A DNA stretch of 64,000 bases from Dyadobacter diqingensis (GTDB taxonomy: Bacteria > Bacteroidota > Bacteroidia > Cytophagales > Spirosomataceae). The position numbers were made by a program, and so were the translations under genes. The notes beneath the pieces were generated by a model, which was given only the letters and a program-made list of their open reading frames with translations, ran no database searches and was not told where the DNA came from. The stretch spans positions 125,750-189,749 of the forward strand of contig NZ_JAMXKF010000006.1 of NCBI RefSeq assembly GCF_024220585.1, given 5' to 3'. Below are positions 28,703 through 38,400 of the stretch, one piece after another (position 1 is the first letter of the stretch; the number at the start of each line of letters is the position of its first letter).

Positions 28703-29782
28703 ATGAAAATTAAATCATTATTAATGGTTACAACGATGTTCTTGGGCATAAAAACATCATATGCGCAAGATCCGGCAATTCTATCACCGAATGTATCACC
28801 TAGTCCAGGACTTGTCAATGGCCCCGTCTCAGCCTCTGTCCGTTTTGTAAACTCTTCTACAAAGCCAATTCCTGGGGATGTGAATAATCCAACGTATCTT
28901 TCTTTCACATTGGTTAAGATAACGCCAACGCTTGTCAATGGAATTCCGACGGTATCAGGTGCCGGAGCTATTTACTTTGACTGGAGTGCAACCCTGGAGG
29001 CGAACGGAACATGGACCATATTAGGAATTCAGAACCAAACGATTCCGGGGCAACCCGATCCTTTTCTAGATCCCTTCGGTGGACCAGTTGTCATTCCCGG
29101 AACTATCAATGCGGCTTCAACTTCCGCCGATGCTGCAGCAAACAACGGAGATGGTTTCAATGCAAACGTAATTCCAGCAGCAGGATTTGATGTTAACAAC
29201 AATGATAACAGCAATAACCAAGCAATATACGGGTACACAGACGGAGTGTTACCGGTAAAATTGCTCGATTTTGACGCACGTGAAGAGAATAATACAGTTA
29301 ATCTGGCATGGTCAACAACCGAAGAGACAAATAGTGATCGTTTCGAGGTCCAACACAGTACTAACGCAAAAAATTGGGCCGAGATAGGTAAAGTGGCATC
29401 CAATGGGGAAAGTAGTGTTAAAAGGATTTATAACTATAATCACCAAAGTCCATCTAACGGCTTAAATTATTACCGCCTTAAAATGGTTGATAAAGATGGC
29501 ACTTTTGCTTACAGCAGGATCGAAAGCATTAATATAAAAAGCATTGCTATCACAGCTTACCCCAATCCTGCGTCCGAAGTCCTATTCTTGAGTGAGCCAT
29601 CGATTACTAACGGTAAGTCCATTAAACTCATTAGTGCCAACGGAAACACAACTTATCATTCCTCCACTATCCCTAAATCTGGTATTAGCGTAAAGGGGTT
29701 TACCAACGGCATATATATTTTGGAGATCACACGCAATGACGGAACGATAAGCACCCAAAAAGTGGATATAATAAATAAGTAA
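28703..29782 (+). CDS. Secreted protein with T9SS type A sorting domain
   Basis: The 359-aa protein has a signal peptide ending TSYAQ, an unassigned beta-rich N-terminal half, the linker PVKLLDFDAREENNTVNLAW and STTEETNSDRFEVQHSTN typical of Bacteroidota surface proteins, and a C-terminal sorting domain starting ITAYPNPASEVLFL and ending TQKVDIINK. The domain directs export through the type IX system and attachment to the cell surface. It is the third gene of the GloVer operon and ends at a strong terminator (29820-29865). Confidence 0.87.
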   Translation: MKIKSLLMVTTMFLGIKTSYAQDPAILSPNVSPSPGLVNGPVSASVRFVNSSTKPIPGDVNNPTYLSFTLVKITPTLVNGIPTVSGAGAIYFDWSATLEANGTWTILGIQNQTIPGQPDPFLDPFGGPVVIPGTINAASTSADAAANNGDGFNANVIPAAGFDVNNNDNSNNQAIYGYTDGVLPVKLLDFDAREENNTVNLAWSTTEETNSDRFEVQHSTNAKNWAEIGKVASNGESSVKRIYNYNHQSPSNGLNYYRLKMVDKDGTFAYSRIESINIKSIAITAYPNPASEVLFLSEPSITNGKSIKLISANGNTTYHSSTIPKSGISVKGFTNGIYILEITRNDGTISTQKVDIINK

Positions 29783-29819
29783 AGCTGTAAGCTTTTAAAC
29801 GGATTTTAGCCCGTCAAAC

Positions 29820-29865
29820 ATTTGTGTTAGCATTTTTCCTCGCCAGGAAAAATGTTAACACAAAT
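29820..29865 (+). terminator. Strong hairpin terminator of the GloVer operon
   Basis: Twenty-one-base arms at 29820-29840 and 29845-29865 pair with a single G-T type mismatch around a 4-nt loop (CGCC). It is the longest perfect-like hairpin in the window. Confidence 0.75.
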
Positions 29866-30013
29866 TTCCTACCGCACTCTTAACTCTACCGATTGTCATT
29901 GATTTATTTATGGCAGAATTAAGAAGTTTTAAATCTGAGTTTAATACTACAAAATCAAATTAGTTGTCATCATTACCCAACGCAAATTGAAACAAAGCAT
30001 AACTGTACTTACT

Positions 30014-30643
30014 ATGAACATAGCAATAATTGATAAGTACCCTATTATACGCAATGGTTTGAGAATCATTTTAACTGAAAAATATAACGATTTAAATATA
30101 ACGGAAGCCGAGACTTTTGCAGATTATTACGTTAAATATTACGACTTAAAGCTAGATTTAATTATTCTCTCCGTTGAAAAAGATATTTTCAGTGATCTCA
30201 ATATGATAAAGAAAATGGATAAACTAGAAGTGACAATCCTCTTTGACGACACAATTAGTTCAAAATTTATTTCCAACTTTTTTCGTATCGGTATAAGGGG
30301 TTATTTGTCTAAACTAGCAATTCCTTCCGAGTTATTACGATGCGTAAGTAGTGTATTTAGTGGGCAAAGATATGTAGAAACAAGTTCGCTTGATTCTTTA
30401 CTATCCGGCTTAGGAAAATCAGCAAAAGAGGAACGAAGCCAGACATCTAAACTACTCACTAATAAAGAATTACAAATAGCTACTTATCTCAGTGAAGGGC
30501 AAAAAACATCTTGGATAGCAAATAAATTAGGTAGAAAACCCTCAACCATAAGCACTTATAAAAACAACATATACAAAAAGATGAATGTTGATAATATACT
30601 GGACCTTAAAGAATCAATTTTTCCATCTAGAATTTTCTGTTAA
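30014..30643 (+). CDS. LuxR-family regulator with receiver lacking the phospho-Asp
   Basis: From ATG 30014 the product has 209 aa (a TTG nine codons upstream is less likely). The receiver-like domain keeps the fold and the Lys of GYLSKLA, but the phospho-acceptor position reads DLIILSVEKD with Ser53 in place of Asp, and only one acid (D7) remains in the N-terminal cluster. The C-terminal LuxR HTH is intact (TNKELQIATYLSEGQKTSWIAN, STISTYKNNIYKKMNVDNIL). It should bind DNA but cannot be phosphorylated in the usual way. No kinase is adjacent; the next gene (31082) is a relative with the same substitution. Confidence 0.87.
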   Translation: MNIAIIDKYPIIRNGLRIILTEKYNDLNITEAETFADYYVKYYDLKLDLIILSVEKDIFSDLNMIKKMDKLEVTILFDDTISSKFISNFFRIGIRGYLSKLAIPSELLRCVSSVFSGQRYVETSSLDSLLSGLGKSAKEERSQTSKLLTNKELQIATYLSEGQKTSWIANKLGRKPSTISTYKNNIYKKMNVDNILDLKESIFPSRIFC

Positions 30644-31081
30644 ACTTTAAGTATAGACACTTTATAGCTGTGTTAATATTCCTAAAAAGTAGCCAGCTGA
30701 TCTGCGCTCTGCCACTGAACAAACTGACTACAAATCCCTTCTGAATTAGGGGAACGATATCTTTCGGCTTTTCATGAAAATCCACATTATGAAACTTATT
30801 CAAAAATGGTCTTAAGCAACAAAAAAATTGTTCCCCAGAAATAAAAATACTATACACATACTGCTCTTTTTGTAAACCTAACTTAGTTGAGTTTGTACTT
30901 AGGCATCTCACCGGAGTTTCCAGAGAGATGCTCCACCCCGCAATCATAGAAAACCATCTCCGAACCGGCTCCTGTTAACACAAAATACCACGCTGATTTA
31001 CCAAAGTACACTAATAACAACACACCTAATTTTTATTTTGCTTTCATCTCAAAACAGCCAACCCAACCAACGACAGAGATT
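30644..31081. other. Gap between two LuxR-type regulators
   Basis: About 440 nt. A 106-codon leftward frame exists here, but it has no start context or family resemblance, so I do not call it. No palindrome of the 3.4-13.2 kb type is present. Confidence 0.3.
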
Positions 31082-31683
31082 ATGAAAAAGGTTTTAATTT
31101 TAGAAAGCTACCCCATTGGACGCAGGGGCTTGATCATATTATTAGCCCAGCAACTGGAATTCGAAGTGATGGAAGCAGCCAGCGTCCGAGACCTAAACTT
31201 CGATGATACTTCAAAAGAGCCCGATCTGGTCATTCTGAGCATCAACAATCAGCTTGACACTGTGAACCTTCCTTTCATTTTGGCCCGACAAACTCCAATC
31301 ATCATCTATTACTGCGAGACTGAGTATAAAAATATCTTAAAATTTACCGGGGGAAATATCGTCGGATGGATCAACAAGCGGAGCCCGGTCGAAGATCTAC
31401 TCCACTGCATGTTTTTGGCAGTACAAAGAAAAAAATTCATGTGCAGCCTCACCCTGAACTGCATCACCAATGAGATTGCCAATAACATCAAAAAAAGGAA
31501 AACTTCGGACAAACTTGCCGACAGAGAGAAGCAGATCGCCAACCTGTTAGCCACAGGCATGAAAACTTCAGAAATTGCTGTGTTTCTAACACTGACCCCA
31601 AGTACCGTCAGCATTGTTAAAGGTAAGATTTTCCAAAAATGAACGTAAACAATGTTTTCCAACTGAGTACAGAGATGGTTTAG
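31082..31683 (+). pseudogene. LuxR-family regulator without phospho-Asp, C-terminus frameshifted
   Basis: The open frame of 186 aa stops at 31642 inside the HTH (STVSIVKGKIFQK). One more A in the run at 31635-31639 restores KIFQKMNVNNVFQLSTEMV and a stop at 31683, matching the end of the regulator at 30014 (KKMNVDNILDLKES). The receiver reads DLVILSINNQ, with Ser53 replacing the Asp, as in its neighbour; Lys in GWINKRSP is kept. Even the shortened product has most of the DNA-binding domain. It is either a recent loss, a base-calling error, or a natural short form; I favour one of the first two. Confidence 0.7.
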
Positions 31684-32192
31684 CTTGTTCAAAGCAGTTG
31701 CAAATGAATGCAAATCTAGTATGGATCGTATGGTTATATTTGAAAAATCTGACACCGTAAGACACCAATTACTGACAATCTTCGACCTCTACCCACTGGG
31801 GAACGCATGTTCAAGAAGCCATTTCAATTAGTAAGTATACAATGAAGTCTGTAAACAATTCCTATTCAATTTTTAACTGATAGAATTCTGACGCCTTTTC
31901 GGATACCATGATCGATGGTGATCCGAAAATGTTCCATTAACATGTATCATGTGAAGTTGTGCTTAATTAAAGTAAAGATTAACTTCACAAATATCCGGAC
32001 TACAAAATCGGGAAAATAGGTATTTTCAAACCGAAAACAGGCAAAATCAATCGGTTAAAGCGGTATTGATCTTTACCAGCCTTGGTGATCTTTGGACTAG
32101 TAACTAGGAATATATCTAGCTCTCTATTGGCTAGGATTTCATATCTTGCCACTCAGAAATATCAAACATAGACCCTTAGATTTGTTTACAAG
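31684..32192. other. Gap with a weak palindrome-like element
   Basis: About 510 nt. ACTAGGAATATATCTAGC at 32103-32120 matches the 3.4-13.2 kb palindrome at only 13 of 18 positions, and TAGATTTG at 32177-32184 is 56 nt away and only 8 nt before the ATG of the next gene. I do not count it as a regulon member. Confidence 0.25.
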
Positions 32193-32843
32193 ATGAGATA
32201 CATTGGTAGCTTGGTTTTGACTGTTTTTCTTCTCTCGTGTAAAAAGGAAGACATTAAAGAACCACAATTTCCCTCCGAACTATCGTTGACAAGCATAAAA
32301 AAGAAACAAGGAATTAGGCTATTCACCAACAAGAGGGAAATAATGGATCCACAAACCATTAATAATTTCGTAAAAGGTTCGGTGCAATTTGGTGTACGAG
32401 ATAGCCTGGTGACCGGGAATGAAAAAATAACATTCAAATCTATCGATTCAGCTTTTGTGGGATCTATTTCTAGTCCGTACACGATTGAGAACCGCGGAGA
32501 CACACTGCGATTCATTTCTACCTTAGAAGGCTGGTTTTCAGAAGAAGTCGCAAGGTTGCTTTATCCAATGTCTCGATACCGGGGTATGTTAGTGTATAGT
32601 CCATTTTTCGGGTATATGGCGAAAAATATAATGGTTGGATATGGGAATTACAGTCGCTTGAAATTGTCAGCTTATAATTACAGACTAGTCCGTACGGGAA
32701 GTTATTCCCATATGGATGGGTTGCGTAGGTCAGTGTACTCAGGAAACACTTTTAACGAATTTGATAAATCCTATATCAATAGCCTTCTAGATACGGATAC
32801 CCTTGCCATTGAGGAATATTCATATATTTTTGAAAAAAGATAA
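32193..32843 (+). CDS. Lipoprotein of unknown function
   Basis: The 216-aa product starts with a lipoprotein signal (MRYIGSLVLTVFLLSCKKED, lipidated Cys16 followed by charged residues that favour surface exposure in Bacteroidota). The remainder is mixed alpha/beta with many Ser and Tyr and no motif that I recognise. It stands alone, with no nearby gene on the same strand. A TAGATTTG box lies immediately before the ATG, which would imply an almost leaderless transcript if it is the promoter. Confidence 0.75.
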   Translation: MRYIGSLVLTVFLLSCKKEDIKEPQFPSELSLTSIKKKQGIRLFTNKREIMDPQTINNFVKGSVQFGVRDSLVTGNEKITFKSIDSAFVGSISSPYTIENRGDTLRFISTLEGWFSEEVARLLYPMSRYRGMLVYSPFFGYMAKNIMVGYGNYSRLKLSAYNYRLVRTGSYSHMDGLRRSVYSGNTFNEFDKSYINSLLDTDTLAIEEYSYIFEKR

Positions 32844-33425
32844 ATTAGCACTGAAACGGTTGAAGTATCTTCTTTAATATTGGATTTTAGCGGAGTGATA
32901 CTTTCCAGCATTGTCAAGAATTTGTGTAGAGAATTCGGATACAGGACCAGTGAGTTCCGCAGCATAAAGACCACTTTGATAAATCGATAAAAAAATAATA
33001 TATTTATCTATTAATCAATTATTTACACTTAGTAAGAATACCCAATTTTATAATACCTCAATTTCTAGGTCACAATCAATAAAATCTACTATCAAACGTC
33101 GTGATGGACAATAGCACTGGATTTTGGACGATATAAAACCAATGTTCTCGTCAACTGGCCGGTTTATCCGGCATATTGGTAGTTGTGCGGACAGCCACTC
33201 AGAAAAAATGTCCAATACTCGGATTTGTAACAAATGTGTTGATTTGTCTGGGAAGCGACATAAGTCGCGAGCAAGAGTCAGCATTTTGGCTGCATCCGGT
33301 CGTACAATTGCGACTAATCCACTATGACTCTCTTCCTTTTTCTCCATAAACCGCCCAATTTTTTAACAGGTAGTTCACATAGCCAGTCCCGCTACTTCAT
33401 CATCGTTGCCATATAAAAGTTGATA
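32844..33425. other. Intergenic region, nothing convincing
   Basis: About 580 nt. Perfect 7-bp inverted arms AAGTATC/GATACTT follow the lipoprotein gene (around 32865-32905). Overlapping open frames on both strands at 33048-33347 lack any family feature; they may be a remnant of a lost gene. Confidence 0.3.
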
Positions 33426-34055
33426 CTATTCCACAGCACCATGTTTCTGATTCTCTTTTAACCGAATGAGTTCGGATTCGAGATTCCTGATATGTTCTTG
33501 CAGCGGTGTCAGCATTTCGTTGATCTCCTCAATGGTATAGCGGGGCGTAATATATTTGGGACAGTTCCAGTCAAAGGCAATCACATGAAGAAGAACAATC
33601 CGCTCGGCAATTTTCTCATCGCCTTCCGAGATTACCAACGCCGCTAAATCCGGATGATCGGTAATGTCCACTGTTTCCAACTCTGCATATATTTTCAGGC
33701 GAGCCTTATGTGCATAGTCCATGAGGATAAGTGAAACTTTCGGATGCGTGACGGTATTGCCTATTGAGATGTATTGCTTGTTTCCACGCAAGTCAGCAAA
33801 CGCCAAGGTAACCGGATCGATCACGTGTAGAAATCCCTTTCTCCCACCTCTGTGCTGGATATAAGGAAAGCCGTTTTCGCCAATACTGGCGATATAAAAA
33901 CTATCCCGTCCCCCGATAAAACCACTTTCGCTGTCAGATAGCTGAGTTTTCGAAGTTCTCTGCTCCATGTGAGCATATGCCTGACGGCTCCCATAACGCT
34001 CTTGCAGGGCTTTCACTTCTTCCGTGAATGCCACAGATGCATAGTTTCTTGCCAT
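33426..34055 (-). CDS. Pyridoxamine 5'-phosphate oxidase family flavoprotein
   Basis: The 209-aa protein belongs to the FMN-binding split-barrel superfamily. Family features include the first barrel strands FYIASIGENGFPYIQHRGGR, then GFLHVIDPVTLAFADLRGN and NPKVSLILMD-like VTHPKVSLILMDY. A C-terminal coiled-coil-like tail (EEINEMLTPLQEHIRNLESE) follows. These enzymes use FMN to oxidise or reduce small molecules; the exact substrate is not shown. A small ORF ends 53 nt upstream, and the 40-bp palindromic operator at 34399-34438 is upstream of both, so a TetR-type repressor probably controls the pair (inference). Confidence 0.85.
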   Translation of the reverse strand: MARNYASVAFTEEVKALQERYGSRQAYAHMEQRTSKTQLSDSESGFIGGRDSFYIASIGENGFPYIQHRGGRKGFLHVIDPVTLAFADLRGNKQYISIGNTVTHPKVSLILMDYAHKARLKIYAELETVDITDHPDLAALVISEGDEKIAERIVLLHVIAFDWNCPKYITPRYTIEEINEMLTPLQEHIRNLESELIRLKENQKHGAVE

Positions 34056-34108
34056 AACTGGTTAATTTAAAATTTCTACATCAAACCTAAAACAATGGTT
34101 CATTGCTC

Positions 34109-34282
34109 TTACTTACTGGTGGCAGTTGAAGAATTTTGTTGAATCTTTATTATTGACTCTTCGGATAAGGGACTCTTATTATCACTGCTTTTCGGTGGAT
34201 TCAAATTTTCTTCGTTCCACATAGTATCGCCGCATTCCTCATTAACAAATGGCATTTCATCAAATAACTCTATCGTTTTCAT
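34109..34282 (-). CDS. Possible small protein of 57 aa
   Basis: ATG 34282 opens a 57-codon acidic, Asn/Ser-rich frame (MKTIELFDEMPFVNEECGDT, ending STATSK). No signal peptide or motif is seen. It lies between the palindromic operator and the flavoprotein gene on the same strand, which supports it being transcribed, but coding status is unproven. Confidence 0.35.
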   Translation of the reverse strand: MKTIELFDEMPFVNEECGDTMWNEENLNPPKSSDNKSPLSEESIIKIQQNSSTATSK

Positions 34283-34398
34283 CGTATTAAAAGTTTAATA
34301 AAGTTTTAGCTTAAAACTGTTTATCATGTGAACCCAATATTCTGAATATACTACCTTGTCAATAATATCATTTCTCACTTCATTTCAAGAAATAAGCG

Positions 34399-34438
34399 AC
34401 CTATTTTATTTACCGAACGTTCGGTAAATAAAATAGGT
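34399..34438. promoter_or_regulatory. Perfect 40-bp palindrome, probable TetR-family operator
   Basis: The two 20-bp halves are exact reverse complements, centred between 34418 and 34419. The core ACCGAACGTTCGGT matches the type of operator bound by many TetR/AcrR repressors (family knowledge). It is 117 nt upstream of the small ORF and 344 nt upstream of the flavoprotein gene. No TetR gene is in the window. Confidence 0.65.
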
Positions 34439-34625
34439 TCATTTTCGATGATGTAGATTTTCTTACGCCCTCATCATTTTCTTGCCTCTATCGACACGAA
34501 GCTCGTTATGGCTCCAACTTTTATAGTTGAAAACAAATCCACATAGCTGAAAACATAGGATGATCGAAGTTATTTGATTGATTATAGTTTAGGAAAAATG
34601 GAGCTTCTGGTAGATCCTGCACTTT

Positions 34626-34838
34626 TTAAAGGAATGAACAGGAATTGAGTTGTATCAACAAAATCAAGTAGTGAAATCGACCTCCTTGTCTGACTTCAAT
34701 AGACTTGTATTCTATGATACATCCATCCGGCGCATACCAATGTTTGAGTTTTTCCGGGTCAGTCCACGCTTCGAAAACTCTATCAATACTCGCGTCAAAT
34801 AAATAGGATATTAAAAGTTCTTTTTCTTGTGATTCCAC
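34626..34838 (-). pseudogene. AHSA1/SRPBCC-domain protein, truncated
   Basis: The frame from GTG 34838 gives 70 aa. The first ~57 residues are a normal start of an AHSA1 (START-like, hydrophobic-ligand) domain: SYLFDASIDRVFEAWTDPEK, then LKHWYAPDGCIIEYKSIEVR and QGGRFHYLI. It then runs into unrelated residues and stops, lacking about 90 residues of the domain. It starts 2 nt after the stop of the ArsR gene, the common ArsR-AHSA1 operon arrangement, so both genes were once functional together. Confidence 0.65.
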
Positions 34839-34840
34839 CT

Positions 34841-35131
34841 TTACTGTTTTTTGGTCTCTGCAAAAAAATTATTCAGTTTTTCAAAGCGCTGATTCCATAG
34901 TTTACGCGATTCCTGTACCCAATTCATCACATCTTCCAATTGATCCAAATTGGCTTCACAAACTTGTTGCTTCCCCTCCTTGGAAAGCGTTATCATACCG
35001 CATTCACTCAACACCCTGAGATGCTTCGCAATGCCTTGTCGGGTTATGCCTGAATTTTCTACAATCTGCCGGATATTCAGAGATTTTGAAGTAAATCCGG
35101 ATTCATTGTAGATCTCGCTAAAATATTGGAT
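34841..35131 (-). pseudogene. ArsR-family HTH regulator, N-terminus missing
   Basis: The frame ends at TAA 34841 and can be read back to a stop at 35132-35134 without an ATG. It encodes a winged-helix DNA-binding domain (NIRQIVENSGITRQGIAKHL, then RVLSECGMITLSKEGKQQVC and LEDVMNWVQESRKLWNQRF) but lacks the normal N-terminal helix (the family's LADPTRRxIL motif). With the truncated AHSA1 gene downstream it appears to be a decayed operon. Confidence 0.6.
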
Positions 35132-35311
35132 TCATAATACCATCGATTTAGAAGATGTTTACAGTCGAAGCTAATTAATGACAAAGCAGTTTTGTTACAA
35201 AAAGACTGATTTTAAACTATTTTCCCTTATGTACACCTTTTGTATACCCATTCTTATTCTCCGTAAACCTATTGTATACATAAGAAAATAGCGGTGGTTT
35301 CTGTCGCTGCG

Positions 35312-35319
35312 TATGTTTG
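35312..35319 (+). promoter_or_regulatory. Possible -7 element of the FG-GAP gene
   Basis: TATGTTTG matches TAnnTTTG and lies 90 nt before ATG 35410. No clear -33 TTG is present. Confidence 0.35.
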
Positions 35320-35409
35320 TATCGTCTCCTGAAACCAGGTTTGAGGCAAAGGAAAAACAACAGGAAATTGATCGTTTTACATTTAAAGATGCAATCTAAA
35401 GCAGAAGCC

Positions 35410-38400
35410 ATGAAAAATTATTTACATATCACCTTACAGGTGATCCTTTTATTTACTGCCTTTTCAGTCAGTCTTTCGTCACATGCACAGGACTGGAATC
35501 AGATTATGAAAGCGAATGCGGGCGACCGGAATGACAAACCTACCGGTAGCAGATCCAAGGACGACTACTATGGATGGTCCGTAGCTATTGCCGGTAACTA
35601 TGCCGTTGTTGGTGCCAGGTCCGAGGAAAAGGATATGAACGGTGAAAACGAAATTGAACATGCGGGCGCGGCATACGTTTTGGAGCTGATCAACGGGAAG
35701 TGGAAACAGGTCAAAAAACTCAGCGCATCCCACCGCAATTTTGCATCGTTTGGTTACGCCGTAGCGATGGACGGCGATTACATTGTGGTTGGTGCGGAAA
35801 ACGAGTGGCATGGAAATTCACCGCTTGATCCACACTTCATGACCTTTGGTGCTGTTTACATTTTCAAAAAAGATGAAGGAGGAGAAGGGAACTGGGGAGA
35901 AGTTACGAGGATAGAGGGTACTAAGAATAATGGAGGTGGCGCATTTGGGAAATCTGTTGCTATCAAGGGAAATTATCTGGTCGTTGGGGCGCCAAACGAA
36001 GGTTTCAATGTCGGTGCAGCTAATGAGGTCGTTTGTGTGGGTGCTGCTTACATTTATAAGAGAGACCAGGGCGGAACTGGTAATTGGGGACTGGTTAAAA
36101 GACTGGTGGACACTGACCGCAAAACGTTTGATCAGTTTGGAACAGCCGTGGCCATCAATGGTGACGACATCGCAATCGGTATTCCCTCCGACGAAGTCAA
36201 AGATGCAAATAATATGATCCTGGAACGGGCTGGTGCGGTCTGCATTTATAATAAATACCAGGGCGGAACTGACAACTGGGGACAAACTAAAAAAATTACC
36301 GAGCCTGATCCGGGTCCGTATAACTCATTTGGAGGAATTATTGCTATGGAGGGCAACGACATGGTGATCGGCCATTACGTTTTTGGTAACGGCAGCGGTA
36401 AGCCAGAGTCAGCATATGTGTTCGAAAAAAACCAGGGTGGCACGGGCAACTGGGGAGTAATCAAAAAACTCGTTGCGCCTACGCCTGCAAAAGGAGACTA
36501 CTTTGGGCAGTCGGTGGGTATTGGCGATGGGTACATTATCGTTGGCGCGGTCCAGGAAGACGGATCGAATTCTATGGTCGAGTCCGGTTCCGCTTATATT
36601 TTCAAAAAGAACCAGGGTGGCAATAAGAACTGGGGACTGGTCAAGAAACTGACTGCTCCCAATCCGGAGCACTTTGAATTTTTTGGTAAATCCGTCGCAA
36701 TATCTGGCGAACATGCACTGGTGGGAGTTCCCCAGGAAGATGATGACGAATTTGAGAAAAATAATATAATGGACGCCGGCGCTGCTTATTTTTATCAAAA
36801 AGAAAAGGGAGGGAACGAGAACTGGGGATTTACCAGAAAAACTATCACCGAAGAACGCACTCCGGATGACAATTATGGTTACTCAGTAGCAATCAGCGGT
36901 GATCTGGCCGTTGTTGGATCGCCTTACGAGGACCAGGACCGTTTTGGAAAAAATACAATACCCGATGCAGGGGCCGCTTACATCCTGCGCAGAAGTGCCG
37001 GCAATTGGGTACAGGTCAGAAAGCTGACACCAATCATCCGTGGATCTCATGATAATTTTGGATCATCAGTCGCGATCAAAGGTGATTATGTGATTGTTGG
37101 CGCACCTAAGTATGATATGAGCACAGCCGGAAACCAACTGAAAGACGTGGGCTCTGCTTACGTCTTCTATGCAAATCAGGGTCCTGGCAACTGGGGCCAG
37201 GTGTGTCAGTTGGTTGCTGCCAATGGGCAGGCTAATGATCTGTTTGGTTATGCAGTGTCTATCGGAGACAATGTGGCTGTGGTCGGTGCACCCAACACTG
37301 GGGGGACTTCGGGTGAACAGAATCTGGGTTCCGCCTATGTTTTTGAAAAAGATCAAAATTCCGGTAACTGGGCAGAAACAAAAGAACTTACAGCGGTAAC
37401 ACGCGTTGCCAATGCTTATTTTGGTCATTCAGTTTCAATCAGCGGTAATTACATCATCGCAGGAGCACACAGCGACAACCATAATGGCAAAGGGGCTCCC
37501 GTGATCGGTGCGGGTGCTGCTTACTTGTTTAGAAAAAATCCGTCTGCCCGAAATACCTGGATCATGCAAAACAAACTGGTTGCCTCCGATCCAAACTACA
37601 ATGATCGTTTTGGCTATTCTGTCGCAATCAACGGAGATTATGCGATTGTGGGTGCCTATGCTGATTCCGAAAACAGCCAGAACGCTGGCTACAAACCGTT
37701 TACGGGTTCTGCCTACATTTTCAAAAAGGATACCGGTGGAAATGAGAACTGGGGACAAGTCAAAAAGCTGGTGGCCGAAGATCAGTCAGATGAAGATCTG
37801 TTCGGCGTGTCGGTTTCGATTTCTGAAAACTATGCAATCGTCGGCGCCCATTATGAAGATGAAAATGCGATGCTGACCAACACCCGTGAACAGTCGGGAT
37901 CCGCTTACATTTTCAGGAAAAATCTGGGTGGAGATGATAATTGGGGACAGGATCAGAAGATTACTGCCGATGATCGTCACGTGGGTGACCAGTTTGGCAT
38001 TTCTGTTGCAATCAACGAAACCTATGCAATTGTCGGATCACCTTTTGATAAAACAGGTGAGTCGGGCCTGGATGCCTTACCAGGTTCAGGTTCGGTGTAC
38101 CTATTTTACAATTCCGCTTTGACAACAACGCCCGTATTTGACAAAAAGCTAGCCCGAATGGCTGCAACAGGAGCTGATGCCCACGAGATTTCAGAAGAAC
38201 ACCAAAAAATAGGCTTATACCCTAATCCCGTGGTAGACAAGATTTACGTCGGTTCTGACCAAATAAACCAGATAGATCTGATCCGGGTGGTCAATACAAC
38301 GGGACATGTCGTTGCCGCTGTTTCTAAAATCACAGCAGCAGGTTTGGATGTGGGACACCTTGCTCCTGGTATTTACGTACTTCAAATCAAAAAAACGGAT

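Noticed and set aside
30627..30947. 106-codon leftward open frame between two regulators
   Set aside because: No recognisable domain, poor start context and no neighbour on the same strand.
32103..32184. Possible eighth palindrome and promoter before the lipoprotein gene
   Set aside because: Only 13 of 18 positions match and the gap to TAGATTTG is 56 nt, outside the 42-44 nt register.
33048..33347. Overlapping open frames on both strands
   Set aside because: No family features; at best a remnant of a lost gene.
34626..35131. ArsR-AHSA1 pair as a working toxin- or stress-response operon
   Set aside because: The regulator lacks its N-terminus and a start codon, and the AHSA1 protein loses most of its domain.
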